64,000 bases of DNA from BOG-908 sp963850605 (lineage in GTDB: Bacteria; Pseudomonadota; Alphaproteobacteria; Acetobacterales; Acetobacteraceae), in the NCBI GenBank assembly GCA_963850605.1, contig CAWKLX010000007.1:496001-560000 (forward strand), in the 5' to 3' direction. Shown in pieces: positions 26,633 to 36,443 of the stretch. The notes under the pieces were generated by a model that worked only from the letters and a program-made list of their open reading frames with translations, searched no databases and was not told the DNA's origin. Positions within the stretch are counted from its first letter, which is position 1; each line of letters opens with the position of its first letter. Position numbers and translations under genes: made by a program.

Positions 26633-27433
26633 ATGGATGTGCGTGACAAGGTTATCGTCGTCACCGGCGGCGGCAGCGGCATCGGGAAAGCCATGGCGGA
26701 GCTGTTCCATGCCGAGGGCGCCCGGCACGTCGCGGTTGCTGACCTTAACGAGGCGGGCGCGCGCGACGTGGCGCAGCTGGTCGGCGGCGCCGCGTTCGCT
26801 TGCGACGTATCGCGCGAAGCCGACATCCAGCATCTCGTGCGCGAGACCGAGGCGCATGCCGGCCCGATCGACATTTTTTGCAGCAACGCCGGCCTGATCG
26901 CCACCGACCCCGATTTCGACAACGCCGCCTCGGCGCCGGATGCGGACTGGGCCAGGCTGTGGGGCGTGCACGTGATGGCGCACGTATATGCCGCGCGCGC
27001 CGTGCTGCCGGGCATGGCGGCCCGCCGCTCCGGCTGGCTGCTCAACACGGTCTCAGCCGCCGGCCTGCTCAGCCAGATCGGCTCGGCGACCTACAGCACC
27101 ACCAAGCACGCGGCGATCGGATTCGCGGAAAGCCTCGCCATCGCCAGCAAGGATCAGGGTGTGGGCGTCTCCGTGCTGTGTCCGCAAGGTGTGCGCACGC
27201 CGCTTGTCACGCGCAACTATTTCGGCGGCGCGGACGTGGACGGCGTGCTGACCGCCGAGGAGGTTGCCCAGTCCGCGCTGGAGGGTTTGCGCGCCGAACA
27301 ATTCCTCATCCTGCCGCACCCGAACGTGGCCAACTACATTAGGCTGAAGGCGGAAAATTACGGCCGCTGGATAGGCGGCATGGCCAAGCTGCGCCGGCGC
27401 GTGAAGGAAGCGCGCGACGCGGCACTTGCCTGA
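26633..27433 (+). CDS. Short-chain dehydrogenase/reductase (SDR)
   Basis: NAD(P)-dependent oxidoreductase of 266 residues. The cofactor motif TGGGSGIGKAMAE is near residue 11, SNAG is in the middle (CSNAGLI), and the catalytic YSTTKHA (Tyr-x-x-x-Lys) follows a Ser in NTVSAAG. The C-terminal tail after YIRLKAENYGRWIGGMAKLRRR is basic. It overlaps the GMC gene downstream by eight bases, so translation is coupled. The substrate is unknown; context suggests a hydroxyacyl or alcohol intermediate. Confidence 0.92.
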   Translation: MDVRDKVIVVTGGGSGIGKAMAELFHAEGARHVAVADLNEAGARDVAQLVGGAAFACDVSREADIQHLVRETEAHAGPIDIFCSNAGLIATDPDFDNAASAPDADWARLWGVHVMAHVYAARAVLPGMAARRSGWLLNTVSAAGLLSQIGSATYSTTKHAAIGFAESLAIASKDQGVGVSVLCPQGVRTPLVTRNYFGGADVDGVLTAEEVAQSALEGLRAEQFLILPHPNVANYIRLKAENYGRWIGGMAKLRRRVKEARDAALA

Positions 27434-29027
27434 CACGTTCGACTACGTGGTGGTCGGCGGCGGTCCCGCAGGATGCGCGGTCGCCGCGCGACTGGCGGAA
27501 GCGCGCCCCGATCTGACCGTGGCCCTGATCGAACGCGGCCCGCCACGCGGCGGCCTCGCATCGGACGTGCCATTGGGCATGGCGCTGCTGACCACGAAGA
27601 AAAACGCAATCAACTACGCCTACGAAACCGTGCCGCAGGCGGGGCTCAACGGCCGCACCGGTTTTCACCCACGCGGCCGCGGCGTGGGTGGCAGTGCACT
27701 GATCAACGCCATGATCTACATTCGCGGCCAGCCCGAGGATTACAATTCGTGGGAGCGCGACGCCGGCGCGCATGGCTGGGGTTTTGCCGATGTGCTGCCC
27801 TGCTTCAAAGCGGCCGAACACAATGAGCGGGGCGCGGACGAGTATCACGGCGCCGACGGGCCGCTGAACATTGCCGACCTTCGCACGCCCAATCCGATCG
27901 CCGCCGCCTTCGTCGATGCAGCCGAGCAGGCCGGGTTCCACAAAAATCCGGATTTCAATGGGCCGCGCCAGGAAGGTTTCGGGTTCTACCAGGTCAGCCA
28001 GAAGAACGGCGCGCGCTACGGCGCCGGCCGCGCCTATATCGGTGACCGGCCACGCCCCAACCTGCACGTGGTGGCCGACACGGAGGTGGCACGTATCCTG
28101 TTCGACGGTCGCCGCGCCACCGGCGTGCGCACACGGCGCGGCGGCGCGGAAGCCGATGTGCACGCGCGTGCGGAGGTGATCGTGTCAGGCGGCGCGTTCG
28201 GCTCCCCGCAACTGCTGATGTGTTCCGGCGTGGGTCCGGCCGAACACCTGCGGCAGCACGGCATCGGACTGGTGCATGACAGCCCCGATGTCGGCGGCAA
28301 TCTGCAAGACCATGTCGATTACACCATCAATCGCCGCGTGAAACATCGCAGCCTGTTCAGTGGCGGTCCGGGCGCGCTGCCGGACGTGGTCCGCGGCTGG
28401 CGCGAGTACAAGCGGCACGGCACCGGCCTGCTCACCACGAATTTCGCCGAATCCGGCGGCTTCCTGCGCAGCACGCCGGATGTGGACCGGCCCGACATCC
28501 AGATCCATTTTGTCGTTGCCCTGGTCGAGGATCACGGCCGCCGCCGCCGCATGTTCCGTGGCCTGTCCGTGCACAGCTGCGTGCTGCGCCCGCGCAGCCG
28601 CGGCACGGTGCGCCTGGCCGGCCCCGACATGCGCACGCCCCCGCTGATCGACCCGAATTTCTTCGGCGACCCAGACGACATGCACACGCTGGTGCGTGGT
28701 GTGGGCCACAGCCTGCGAATCCTGGCCGCCCCCGCCATGCGCCCCTATGCCGGCACGCCGATCGACGAGCCGCCGGAGGAGCCGGGAGAGGCGCTGATCC
28801 CGCGCATCCGCGCCAAGGCCGATACCATCTACCACCCCGTCGGCACCTGCCGCATGGGTGCGGACGAGCGCGCCGTGCTGGACCCGCTGCTGCGCGTGCG
28901 CGGCACGGAAGGATTGCGCGTGGTGGATGCGTCGATCATGCCAACGCTGGTCAGTGGCAACACGGCCGCACCCAGCGCCATGATCGGGGAGCGCGCGGCG
29001 CAACTGATACGGCAGGCTAACCGTTGA
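27426..29027 (+). CDS. GMC family FAD-dependent oxidoreductase (choline/alcohol dehydrogenase type)
   Basis: 533 residues. The FAD-binding VVVGGGPAGCAVAARLAE is at residues 8-25, the GMC signature lies at GRGVGGSALINAMIYIRG, and the C-terminal YHPVGTCRMG and GNTAAPSAMIGERAA carry the active-site region. There is no signal peptide. The start is a TTG at 27426 inside the end of the SDR gene. Such enzymes oxidise primary alcohols, and in alkane users they act on fatty alcohols; a CYP153 gene lies 21 kb away (50156). That link is inference. Confidence 0.92.
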   Translation: MPDTFDYVVVGGGPAGCAVAARLAEARPDLTVALIERGPPRGGLASDVPLGMALLTTKKNAINYAYETVPQAGLNGRTGFHPRGRGVGGSALINAMIYIRGQPEDYNSWERDAGAHGWGFADVLPCFKAAEHNERGADEYHGADGPLNIADLRTPNPIAAAFVDAAEQAGFHKNPDFNGPRQEGFGFYQVSQKNGARYGAGRAYIGDRPRPNLHVVADTEVARILFDGRRATGVRTRRGGAEADVHARAEVIVSGGAFGSPQLLMCSGVGPAEHLRQHGIGLVHDSPDVGGNLQDHVDYTINRRVKHRSLFSGGPGALPDVVRGWREYKRHGTGLLTTNFAESGGFLRSTPDVDRPDIQIHFVVALVEDHGRRRRMFRGLSVHSCVLRPRSRGTVRLAGPDMRTPPLIDPNFFGDPDDMHTLVRGVGHSLRILAAPAMRPYAGTPIDEPPEEPGEALIPRIRAKADTIYHPVGTCRMGADERAVLDPLLRVRGTEGLRVVDASIMPTLVSGNTAAPSAMIGERAAQLIRQANR

Positions 29028-29100
29028 ACCGCCACACTCTGGTTGACAGCATGGAACCCGTGCATCAGCGTTGATCCTCGTAACGATTTGCAGGTAGCCA

Positions 29101-30090
29101 GTGTCACGCTCGGCAAGCACAATCCTGGCAGGATGGCTCATCGCCTGCGGGATCTGCACGGCTGCTCGCGCGGCATGCGACCTGGGTGCCGTGGCCGTGC
29201 TGCCCGTGCAGCATGAATCTGACGGCCAGGTTGTGACAGTGGACATCAACGGCCACCCAGCCAACCTCGTGCTGGATACTGGCGCTTTCGCCACAACGCT
29301 CAAGCGCGTCTCTGCCGAACGACTGGGTGTACGCATGAGCCAGCTCGACCAGGATACGTACGGCATAGGTGGCACCCGCCACACCTATCGCGGCACCGCC
29401 AAGCACATGCGCATCGGCAACGTGTCGGCAGACGGGATGGTGCTGGCCGGGCTGGATTTTCTGGACCGGCCATCGGATACCGGCATCGACGGCCTGTTCG
29501 GGATGAACATGATGGCCGCCTACGATATCGATCTCGACCTGCCCGGCGACCATGTCGTGCTCTACGAGGCAGATGGCAGCTGCCGCAAACCGCATGTCGC
29601 TCTTGCCGCGCCCTTATACACGGTGCCGCTGCAATTTATTGAGCATGACCGGCAGGCAGATATCGAGTTGTCGATCAACGGCCACCCTATTCGGGCAGTG
29701 ATCGATAGTGGCGCCGCCCGCACCATACTGTTCCGGTCGGCTGCCAGCAGGCTGGGCGTGGACATCTCGGCCCTGCACGCCGCTGGCCACGCGCTTGGTT
29801 ACGGCATCGGACCAAAGGCCGCGCCAATGTTGCAGCATGTCTTCGAAACGGTGCAGATCGGGGACCTGCGCATCAACAACATGCGTATCGCGGTCATCGA
29901 TCAGGCCAATGCCAGCCCTGCGCGGGTGCATGTCGGCTCGCTGCTGTCCGACTCAAGCCTGGGCGAGACCGGCGGCGAGGAAATGCTGCTCGGCGCCGAC
30001 TTCATGCGAAAGGTCCATCTGTGGATTTCGCACTCATCGCACACGCTCATCATGCAGTACCCGCCGCAACCCTCCGTCCTGCCGCACTGA
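29101..30090 (+). CDS. Exported retropepsin-like aspartic protease with two catalytic-type domains
   Basis: 329 residues with a Sec signal peptide (ASTILAGWLIACGICTAARA). Two related beta domains follow. The first has VLDTGAFATTL and a GLFGMN segment; the second has VIDSGAARTILF and a LGADFM segment. Each D-T/S-G-A is a pepsin half-site, so the single chain carries a full pair, unlike the retroviral type, which dimerises. Bacterial clan AA proteins of this kind are mostly uncharacterised. It is flanked by the GMC gene and the convergent efflux pump. Confidence 0.82.
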   Translation: MSRSASTILAGWLIACGICTAARAACDLGAVAVLPVQHESDGQVVTVDINGHPANLVLDTGAFATTLKRVSAERLGVRMSQLDQDTYGIGGTRHTYRGTAKHMRIGNVSADGMVLAGLDFLDRPSDTGIDGLFGMNMMAAYDIDLDLPGDHVVLYEADGSCRKPHVALAAPLYTVPLQFIEHDRQADIELSINGHPIRAVIDSGAARTILFRSAASRLGVDISALHAAGHALGYGIGPKAAPMLQHVFETVQIGDLRINNMRIAVIDQANASPARVHVGSLLSDSSLGETGGEEMLLGADFMRKVHLWISHSSHTLIMQYPPQPSVLPH

Positions 30091-30102
30091 CCGCCCGCGG
30101 CG

Positions 30103-33100
30103 CTACTCCGCCGGCAACGTCCGCACCGGCGCCGCCACCGGTCGCGCCGGCTTCACCCGCTTTTCCCCAGGATTGATCAGCCGCCCGAACAGCCGTCCCA
30201 CTCGGCGCGATAACCCGTCCATCACCGTGTAGAGCGACGGCACGAATACCAGCGACAGCACCGTGCTCACGATCAGGCCGCCAATCACTCCCGTCGCCAT
30301 CGGCGCACGGAACTCGCCGCCATCGCCCAGGCTCAGCGCGCTCGGCACCATGCCGGCCACCATCGCAATCGTCGTCATAACGATCGGCCGCGCGCGCTTG
30401 CGCCCAGCCTCGATGATCGCCTCCTGACGCGACATGCCGTGCGCCTGGCGTTCCTTCGCGAAATCGACCAACATGATCGCGTTCTTGGTGACGATGCCCA
30501 TCAACATCAAAATGCCGATCGCCACCGGCAGGCTGATCGGCTGGCCGGTCAGCAGCAGCGCGCCGATCACCCCACCCAGGCACAATGGCAGTGACAGCAA
30601 TACCGTCAGTGGCTGGAACACGCTGCGGAACAACAGCACCAGCAGCCCCAGCACCATCATCAGGCCCACGCCCATCGCCATGGCGAAGCCGGAGAACACC
30701 TCGTCCATGATCTCGGCGTCGCCGCCGTTCTGGATGTGCACGCCGGCCGGCAGGTTCTTCGCCTCTGGCAGCGCATTGACCTCCGCCAACGCCGCGCCCA
30801 ACGCCAGGCCACGCGCCAGATCGGCCCCCAGCACCACCTGGCGCTGTCTGTCGTAGCGCTCGATGGAGGACGGGCCCTGCCCCATCGTCACCTGCGCCAC
30901 CGCCGAGAGCGGCACGGACAGGCCAGTGGCCCCCGTCACCGGCAGCGATTCGATGGCGTGCACATCTTGGCGCAGCAGCGTGTCCGTCTGCACCCTGATC
31001 GGAATCAGCCTTTGTCCGTCGCGGAACTTCGCCAAATTGGCCGATATGTCGCCCAAGGTCGCAATCCGCACGGCTTCGGAGATCGCCTGCGTGGAAACAC
31101 CGTACCGCGCCGCCTCGTCAGGCCTTGGAATGACCAGTATCTGTGGCCCCTCCAACCCGGGTACTGGCAGCGACGTTCGTGAAACCCGGCAGACGGCGCA
31201 TGGCAGCCTCCAGGTGCGCGATACCCGCCTCCAACGCCCGCGGCGCGTCGCTCAAGACCGTGATCGACAGTTCCCGCTCGCCGCGGCCGTTCACATAAAA
31301 GCCACGCACGTCGGGAATCTCCGCCAGCCGCGCGGACAACTCACCCTCGATCTGCTTTTGCGAGCGGTGACGCTGGCTTTTCAGCTTCAGGTTCACGCTC
31401 ATATCGGCCCGCCGCACCTCCTCACTATCGCCGGTGGGCGTGGTGCCACCGATCACGAACACGGAGGTCACTTCAGGTATCTTGAGAAAGCTCGCCGCGA
31501 TCTCGTTGGTCTTGCGCCGCGTGTCCTCCAGTCGCGATCCCGGCGGCAACTCGATCGACAAGACCGAGCGCGACTGATCCTCCTCGGGAATGAACGCGGT
31601 CGGCAGCAGGCTGGTGGACCAGATCGACAACCCGAACAGCACCACCCCGGCCAGCACCGTCAGCCCCCGATGCCGCAACGTCATCGCCAGAAACCGCGCA
31701 TACGCACGCACCATCGGCCCCTCGGCGTGCGCGCGCGCGCGCGCCGGGCTGAGCAGGTAGGCCGCCATCAGCGGCGTCAGCAGCCGTGCCACCAGCAGCG
31801 AGGCCAGCACCGCCGCGGTCACCGTCAGCCCGAATTGCTTGAAGTACTGGCCGGAAATACCGCCCATGAAACTGACCGGCGCGAACACCGCGCAGATGGT
31901 GAGTGTAATCGCGATCACCGCCAGCCCGATCTCGTCGGCCGCCTCGATCGCCGCCTCGTACGGCCGCTTGCCCATATTGATGTGGCGGACGATGTTCTCG
32001 ATCTCGACGATCGCATCATCGACGAGAATCCCGGTCACCAGCGTGATCGCGAGCAGGCTGATGAAGTTGAGCGTAAATCCCATCAGCAACATGGCCGCAA
32101 AGGCCGGCAGGATCGAAAGCGGCAACGCCACCGCGGAGAGCAGCGTCGCGCGCCAGTCCCGCAGGAAGATGAACACCACCAGGGTCGCCAGCACGGCGCC
32201 TTCCACCAGCGCTTCCATCGCCGAATTGTAGCCGCCCACCGAGTAACGCACGCTGTCGTCGATCACGGCGGTCGATACATCGGGATATTGCGCGTGCAGC
32301 GCCGCGACCCTGGCCTCAACCCGGTGCGCCACATCCACGTCGCTGCTGTTCTTCGCGCGATACACGCGAAACGCCACCACCGGCGTCGTGCCGTTCAATT
32401 CTGCAAAATATCTCGGCTCCTCCACCCCGTCGCGCACCGCGCCCAGATCGGCCAGCCGCACCTCCCGCCCGCCCGGCAGTACGATCCGCGTGGACGACAA
32501 CGCCGTCAGAGTCGTCGCCCCCGCCAGCGTGCGGATCGATTGCTGGCGCGCGCCAAGCTCGCCCCGGCCGCCGGCGAGATCGACGCTCGTCGCCTGCACC
32601 TGCGCGTTCACATCGCCCGCGGTAATGCCCAGCGCCGACAACCGGTCCGGATCGAGCACAACCTGTATCTCGCGCGTCACCCCGCCGATGCGCTCCACCC
32701 GCCCCACCCCACGCACGCCCTGCAGATCGCGTGAGACCGTGTCGTCGACGAACCACGAGAGCTGCGCCAACGTCATCCCCGGCGCGCTGGCTGCATAGGT
32801 GCGTATCGGCTGGCTCGAAAAATCCACCCGCTCGATCACCGGCTCGTCGATCGTGTGCGGCAGATCGGTGCGTATCTTGCTGACCGCATCACGCACATCG
32901 TTCAGCGCACGGTCCGAGCTGATCTCCAGCCTGAGTTCGATCTCGGTCACCGAAGCGCCATCGGTGATCGTGGACGTTATGTGCTTGACGCCCGTCACGC
33001 TGGCGACCGCATCCTCCACCTTCTTCGTCACCTGCGTCTCCAGCTCGGCAGGCGAGGCGCCGGACTGCGTGATCGTGACAACGACGAAAGGAATATCGAT

Positions 33101-33223
33101 GTTCGGCGAGTTGGTGATCGGGATCGCGCGGAACGCGAAGATGCCCAGCACCAGCAACACCGTGAACAGGACCAGCGACGGGATCGGGTTTCTGATCGAG
33201 GCGCCGGAGATGTTGAACGCCAT
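30103..33223 (-). CDS. RND efflux transporter permease, HAE1/AcrB type (frameshifted)
   Basis: A proton-driven inner-membrane pump of about 1,039 residues. The N-terminus (SIRNPIPSLVLFTVLLVLG) and the membrane core with TLVTGILVDDAIVEIENI (the Asp pair of the proton relay) are clear. The large porter loops and the second half, with GIVTKNAIMLVDFAKE, complete the pattern. The two halves are in different frames. An extra base in the GGG run at 31159-31161 separates LPGFTNVAAS from GLEGPQILVIPRP, and removing it restores one protein. The adaptor gene lies directly upstream. No outer-membrane factor gene is adjacent. Confidence 0.92.
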
Positions 33224-33245
33224 GGTCGCGGTCCTCGAAGAAGGG

Positions 33246-33285
33246 AAGAAAGCAGTTCTTTCTTGAAAGAACCAAAGAACTTTTA
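33246..33285. repeat. Half copy of the palindromic T/A-rich repeat between adaptor and permease genes
   Basis: Only the second arm is present: TTCTTTCTTGAAAGAA followed by CCAAAGAACTTTT. It overlaps the last bases of the adaptor gene stop on the minus strand and precedes the permease start by about 20 bases. A hairpin here could modulate the ratio of adaptor to pump. Confidence 0.55.
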
Positions 33286-34387
33286 GCCTATGGGGGTAAC
33301 GTGGTCGCCGTCTCGCACGAAGGTGCCGGCGATGGCGATGACGGCGGCGCCTGCATCCACGCCATCCACGATCTCGGCTTGCCCTTCGGCGCGCAATCCG
33401 AGCTGCACGCGCGCCGTGTGCACCACGCCACCCTGCACCACCTGCACCACCGGCCCCGCCTCTTCGAACTGCACGGCAGACAGCGGCACCAGCACACCCT
33501 CATGGCTCGCCGTCCGCACCACCGCCCGCCCAAATCCCCCCAGCACCAGGCCCTGCCCGTTGGACTCGATGGCAATCCGGATACGGCCGAGCCGCGACAA
33601 CCGATTCATCTCCGGGGAGACCAGCCTGATCGTTCCGGCCCGCATCACCCCGCCCGCCATCTCCAGCCTGGCTGTCTGCCCGGGCCGCAGCTTGGCCAGC
33701 ACCGCCTCCGGCACGTCGGCCTCAAGCTCGACCGCCCCGTCGCTGATGATGCGGAACAGCGGGTCCGCCCCCATGCTGACCACCGACCCCAGCCTCGCCA
33801 CCCGACGGCTGACCACCCCGCCCACCGGCGCCACAATGTCCGCATGCGCCAGCTTGACCGCCAGTTCCTGCTTTTGCGCCTGCGCGAACGCCAGGTCCGC
33901 CTTGGCCGAGGCGACCTGCGCCGCGGCCGACAACGCCGCCGCCTGCCTCGTGTCATAGGTCTCGCGCGAAGCGGTGGCCGTACAGGATCAAATCGTGCGC
34001 GCGGGCGAACGACGCATCGGCCTGCACCCGCGCCGCCTCCGCCTGCGCGATGGCCGCCTGGTCGCGCGCGATCTGCGCGGTGTTCTGTGCCATCATCGCA
34101 TCGAACGTCTCGCGTGACAGCCTGGCCAGCACCTGGCCGGCACGCACATGGTCTCCCTCCTCGGCCAGGATCTGCGTGATCGCCACGCCATCCACCTGCG
34201 GGCTGACCAGTATCTCCTCGCGCGGTACCAGCGTCCCGGTCACATCGACGGTCTCGACGATCGGGCCGCGCACCGCATGGGCCACGGTCACCGAGGGCGG
34301 CCGGACCGCCGCCACCGGCTGCGCCCGCAGGGCAGCCGGAACCAGCAGCGCGCCCACCATCACCCAGGCAAATTGTCGTGGCCTCAT
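33283..34387 (-). CDS. RND efflux periplasmic adaptor (membrane fusion protein, frameshifted)
   Basis: Links the inner-membrane pump to an outer-membrane channel. About 367 residues from the ATG at 34387, with a signal peptide ending near ALRAQ. The barrel-lipoyl segment (GTLVPREEILVSPQVDG, EEGDHVRAGQVLARL), a helical hairpin, and the second lipoyl half (LAHADIVAPVGGVVSRR) are visible. The frame breaks near 33966. One base fewer joins LYGHRF to RETYDTRQAAALS. No lipobox is seen. It is first in a two-gene operon with the permease. Confidence 0.9.
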
Positions 34388-34541
34388 TGCACCCCTGCCC
34401 CCGCCCTTCGATCGAAGGGCCTGCCGCGGACACAGCAAGCACCATACCAGACTTTGACGACGAACGCTGCTGGGCGTGTCAGTGTCGGCCGCCTCTGCCG
34501 CGTGTCTCAGCAGGCCAGATTATGGCATAAACGGCCAGGCG

Positions 34542-35009
34542 TCAGGTGGCGCGGATAGCCCCGCCGGTCGTGAACGGTGCGTTCAGCCGAACGATCGCCC
34601 AGTTCAGCCAGAACGCGAAACTGACCCACACCAGATACGGCGCGAACAGCCAGCTTGCCGTGTGCGAGTAGGGGCGCAGGCCGATGAACAGCGCCAGCAC
34701 CGACAGCCACAGCAGCGCGTTCTCCGCCAACGCCCAATCCGGCCGCTTCAGCTTGAAGAATAGCGGACTCCACAGCAGGTGGAGCACCCAGTTGGCCGCG
34801 AACAGGGTCGCCACCTGCGTCCGTCCGGCCGCGTCCGGCGCCCCGCGCCAGGCCAGCACCCCAGCCACCGCCGCCGCCCCCAAAATCACCGTCCACGCCG
34901 GCCCGAACAGCCAATCGGGCGGCTGCAACCGCGGCTTGCGCAGGTTGCGATACCAGGGGCCGACATCGGTCAACAATCCGCCGGCGCCGGCCAGCACCAG
35001 CGTCAACAC
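34542..35009 (-). CDS. tspO: TspO/MBR family membrane protein
   Basis: 155 residues in five membrane helices. Conserved tryptophan-proline features of the family are present: WYRNLRKPRLQPPDWLFGPAWT, NWVLHLLWSPLFF and PYLVWVSFAFWLNW. TspO proteins bind porphyrins and lipophilic ligands and affect tetrapyrrole or oxidative-stress signalling in Rhodobacter. The loop between helices one and two is shorter than in Rhodobacter. It stands between the efflux pair and a divergent small membrane protein. Confidence 0.9.
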   Translation of the reverse strand: MLTLVLAGAGGLLTDVGPWYRNLRKPRLQPPDWLFGPAWTVILGAAAVAGVLAWRGAPDAAGRTQVATLFAANWVLHLLWSPLFFKLKRPDWALAENALLWLSVLALFIGLRPYSHTASWLFAPYLVWVSFAFWLNWAIVRLNAPFTTGGAIRAT

Positions 35010-35156
35010 GGTGGCTACGGCAATAGTTAACAGGGCACGTCCCCTTCTACGAACATTCCCAATCTACATGGTGGTGCCGCGACGCGCGACATCGGCGTGT
35101 GGACCGCCTCGCCGGAACAGCGGTACACTCGGTCCAAACGGCACAGGCGGCCTCGT

Positions 35157-35564
35157 ATGGAACGCGCGTTTCGCGCTCTGGACTGGGTGTGCATCGGTTT
35201 CGTCCTGTTGGGGGCGTGCGGCCACACGGCGGGCGCGCTCGCAACCTACCCGGCCGGCAGCGAAATACTGGTCTATGCGCTGGGTATGAGCATACTGGCG
35301 CTCCTGTGCGGCCTGGCCAGCATTCTGCGCGCCCGCCGCGCGTCGGACCACGGTGTGGCCTGGCTGGCCTTGCTCGCCGCCGCCGGCCAGGCGGGCGTGG
35401 CACTCGCCTGGGGCTTCGCCATCCGCAGTCCGCTCGATCCCCGCGTGATCGGTTTCGTGCTGGCTGCCGGCGGGCTGATCGCGTTCTCGGCCGCTGCCCT
35501 GCGACGGCCGGCAGGCGCGGCGGCGCCGCCGGGGGCTATCGCCGGACGGTCCATGGGTCTATAG
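35157..35564 (+). CDS. Small integral membrane protein of unknown function
   Basis: 135 residues from the ATG at 35157 with four predicted membrane helices (about 8-26, 39-58, 69-90 and 98-117) and a short Ala/Gly/Pro-rich tail. No family is recognised. It is divergent from tspO and 28 bases upstream of the cold-shock gene. Codon use is like that of its neighbours, which supports it being real. Confidence 0.6.
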   Translation: MERAFRALDWVCIGFVLLGACGHTAGALATYPAGSEILVYALGMSILALLCGLASILRARRASDHGVAWLALLAAAGQAGVALAWGFAIRSPLDPRVIGFVLAAGGLIAFSAAALRRPAGAAAPPGAIAGRSMGL

Positions 35565-35592
35565 GCTGCGGCTTCTAGAGGAGTGCGTGACT

Positions 35593-35796
35593 ATGGCTAT
35601 CGGGACGGTAAAGTGGTTCAACCCGGACAAGGGGTTTGGATTCATCTCCCCGCAAGACGGCGGCAAGGATGTTTTTCTGCACATCACCGCGGTGCAGGCT
35701 GCCGGCATGACCACGGTCAAGGATGGACAGAAGGTGAGCTACGAAGTGGTCACCGAGCGTGGCAAACAGGCGGCGTCGGCCCTCAAGCTGGCGTAA
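35593..35796 (+). CDS. cspA: Cold-shock domain protein (CspA family)
   Basis: 67 residues, a single OB-fold. The two RNA-binding motifs are intact: KGFGFISP (RNP1) and DVFLHIT (RNP2). Such proteins melt secondary structure in mRNA. The ATG at 35593 is chosen because TVKWFNPDKG then starts at the usual distance; an in-frame GTG six bases earlier is possible. A GC-rich hairpin follows the stop (35810-35835). Confidence 0.95.
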   Translation: MAIGTVKWFNPDKGFGFISPQDGGKDVFLHITAVQAAGMTTVKDGQKVSYEVVTERGKQAASALKLA

Positions 35797-35809
35797 ATAC
35801 CCTCGGGTG

Positions 35810-35835
35810 CGCGGCGGCACGACGAGGCCGCCGCG
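35810..35835 (+). terminator. GC-rich hairpin downstream of the cold-shock gene
   Basis: A perfect nine-base stem (CGCGGCGGC with GCCGCCGCG) encloses an eight-base loop, 13 bases after the stop. No T-run follows, so if it terminates transcription it does so without the classical U-tract; it could instead protect the mRNA end. Confidence 0.4.
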
Positions 35836-35940
35836 TCCACATCACACGTTGCGGCCGCAACCCGGTGACGGCGGACGCGAACCGGTTCTTCAGACACACG
35901 TAACTCCCACAAGGTCATAACCTCGGAACGGGAGTTCAAC

Positions 35941-36246
35941 ATGCGTGCTTCACTTGCGAGCCTCGCATTGGCGGGTCTGCTCGGCGGCTGCGTCGTGGCT
36001 GAAACCGCATCCCCACCAGTGCCAGCCGCCCAGGTCGCACCGCCGCCGGTGCCGGCCGAACGGGTCGAATACATACCCCCGCCCCCCAGCGCCGCCGTCC
36101 TATGGCAGCCAGGCGAGTGGCACTGGAATGGGGTCGCCTATGTCTGGCGCCCCGGCCACTACATACAGCGGGTAGCCTACTACCATCATTGGGTCCGTGG
36201 CCACTGGAACGGCGCCGGCGTCTGGATTCCGGGTCACTGGGTGTAG
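35941..36246 (+). CDS. Lipoprotein with WxxGxW-type repeats
   Basis: 101 residues. The signal peptide ends in lipobox LLGGC at about residue 17. A Pro/Val-rich linker follows, then three aromatic repeats: WQPGEWHWNG, WRPGHY and WVRGHWNGAGVWIPGHW. Such YXWGXW repeat proteins are surface- or periplasm-located and of unknown role. The gene stands alone behind a 144-base gap and is followed by a pair of hairpins. Confidence 0.75.
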   Translation: MRASLASLALAGLLGGCVVAETASPPVPAAQVAPPPVPAERVEYIPPPPSAAVLWQPGEWHWNGVAYVWRPGHYIQRVAYYHHWVRGHWNGAGVWIPGHWV

Positions 36247-36348
36247 AGCATCATCCGATCGAACGGAGTCGTTCGGTCGGACAAAGATGCTCGCCAAAAC
36301 AATGAGCTAGAGCTTGGTCCGTGAGCCAATGCGAACGGACCATGCTCT
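36246..36348. repeat. Two adjacent imperfect inverted repeats
   Basis: The first hairpin is 36246-36292: GAGCATC pairs with GATGCTC, and CCGATCGAACG pairs with CGTTCGGTCGG. The second is 36309-36348: AGAGCTTGGTCCGT pairs with ACGGACCATGCTCT with one mismatch. The two begin with related GAGC bases. It lies between a lipoprotein gene and a convergent lipoprotein gene and looks like a REP/BIME-type element or a two-way terminator. No T-tract is present. Confidence 0.6.
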
Positions 36349-36443
36349 GGCGGTTCGCCAGGGGGCGCGGCCCACTAGCAGGTTGTCGCCGACGCAAGCC
36401 GCCCGAACCTGCTCCTGTAAACCCTGTCCAGTCGCTATCGGAC

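Noticed and set aside
30863..32734. 623-codon plus-strand open frame over the RND permease
   Set aside because: Shadow frame: low-complexity Arg/His/Gln composition, no motif, and it lies entirely opposite a complete efflux pump gene.
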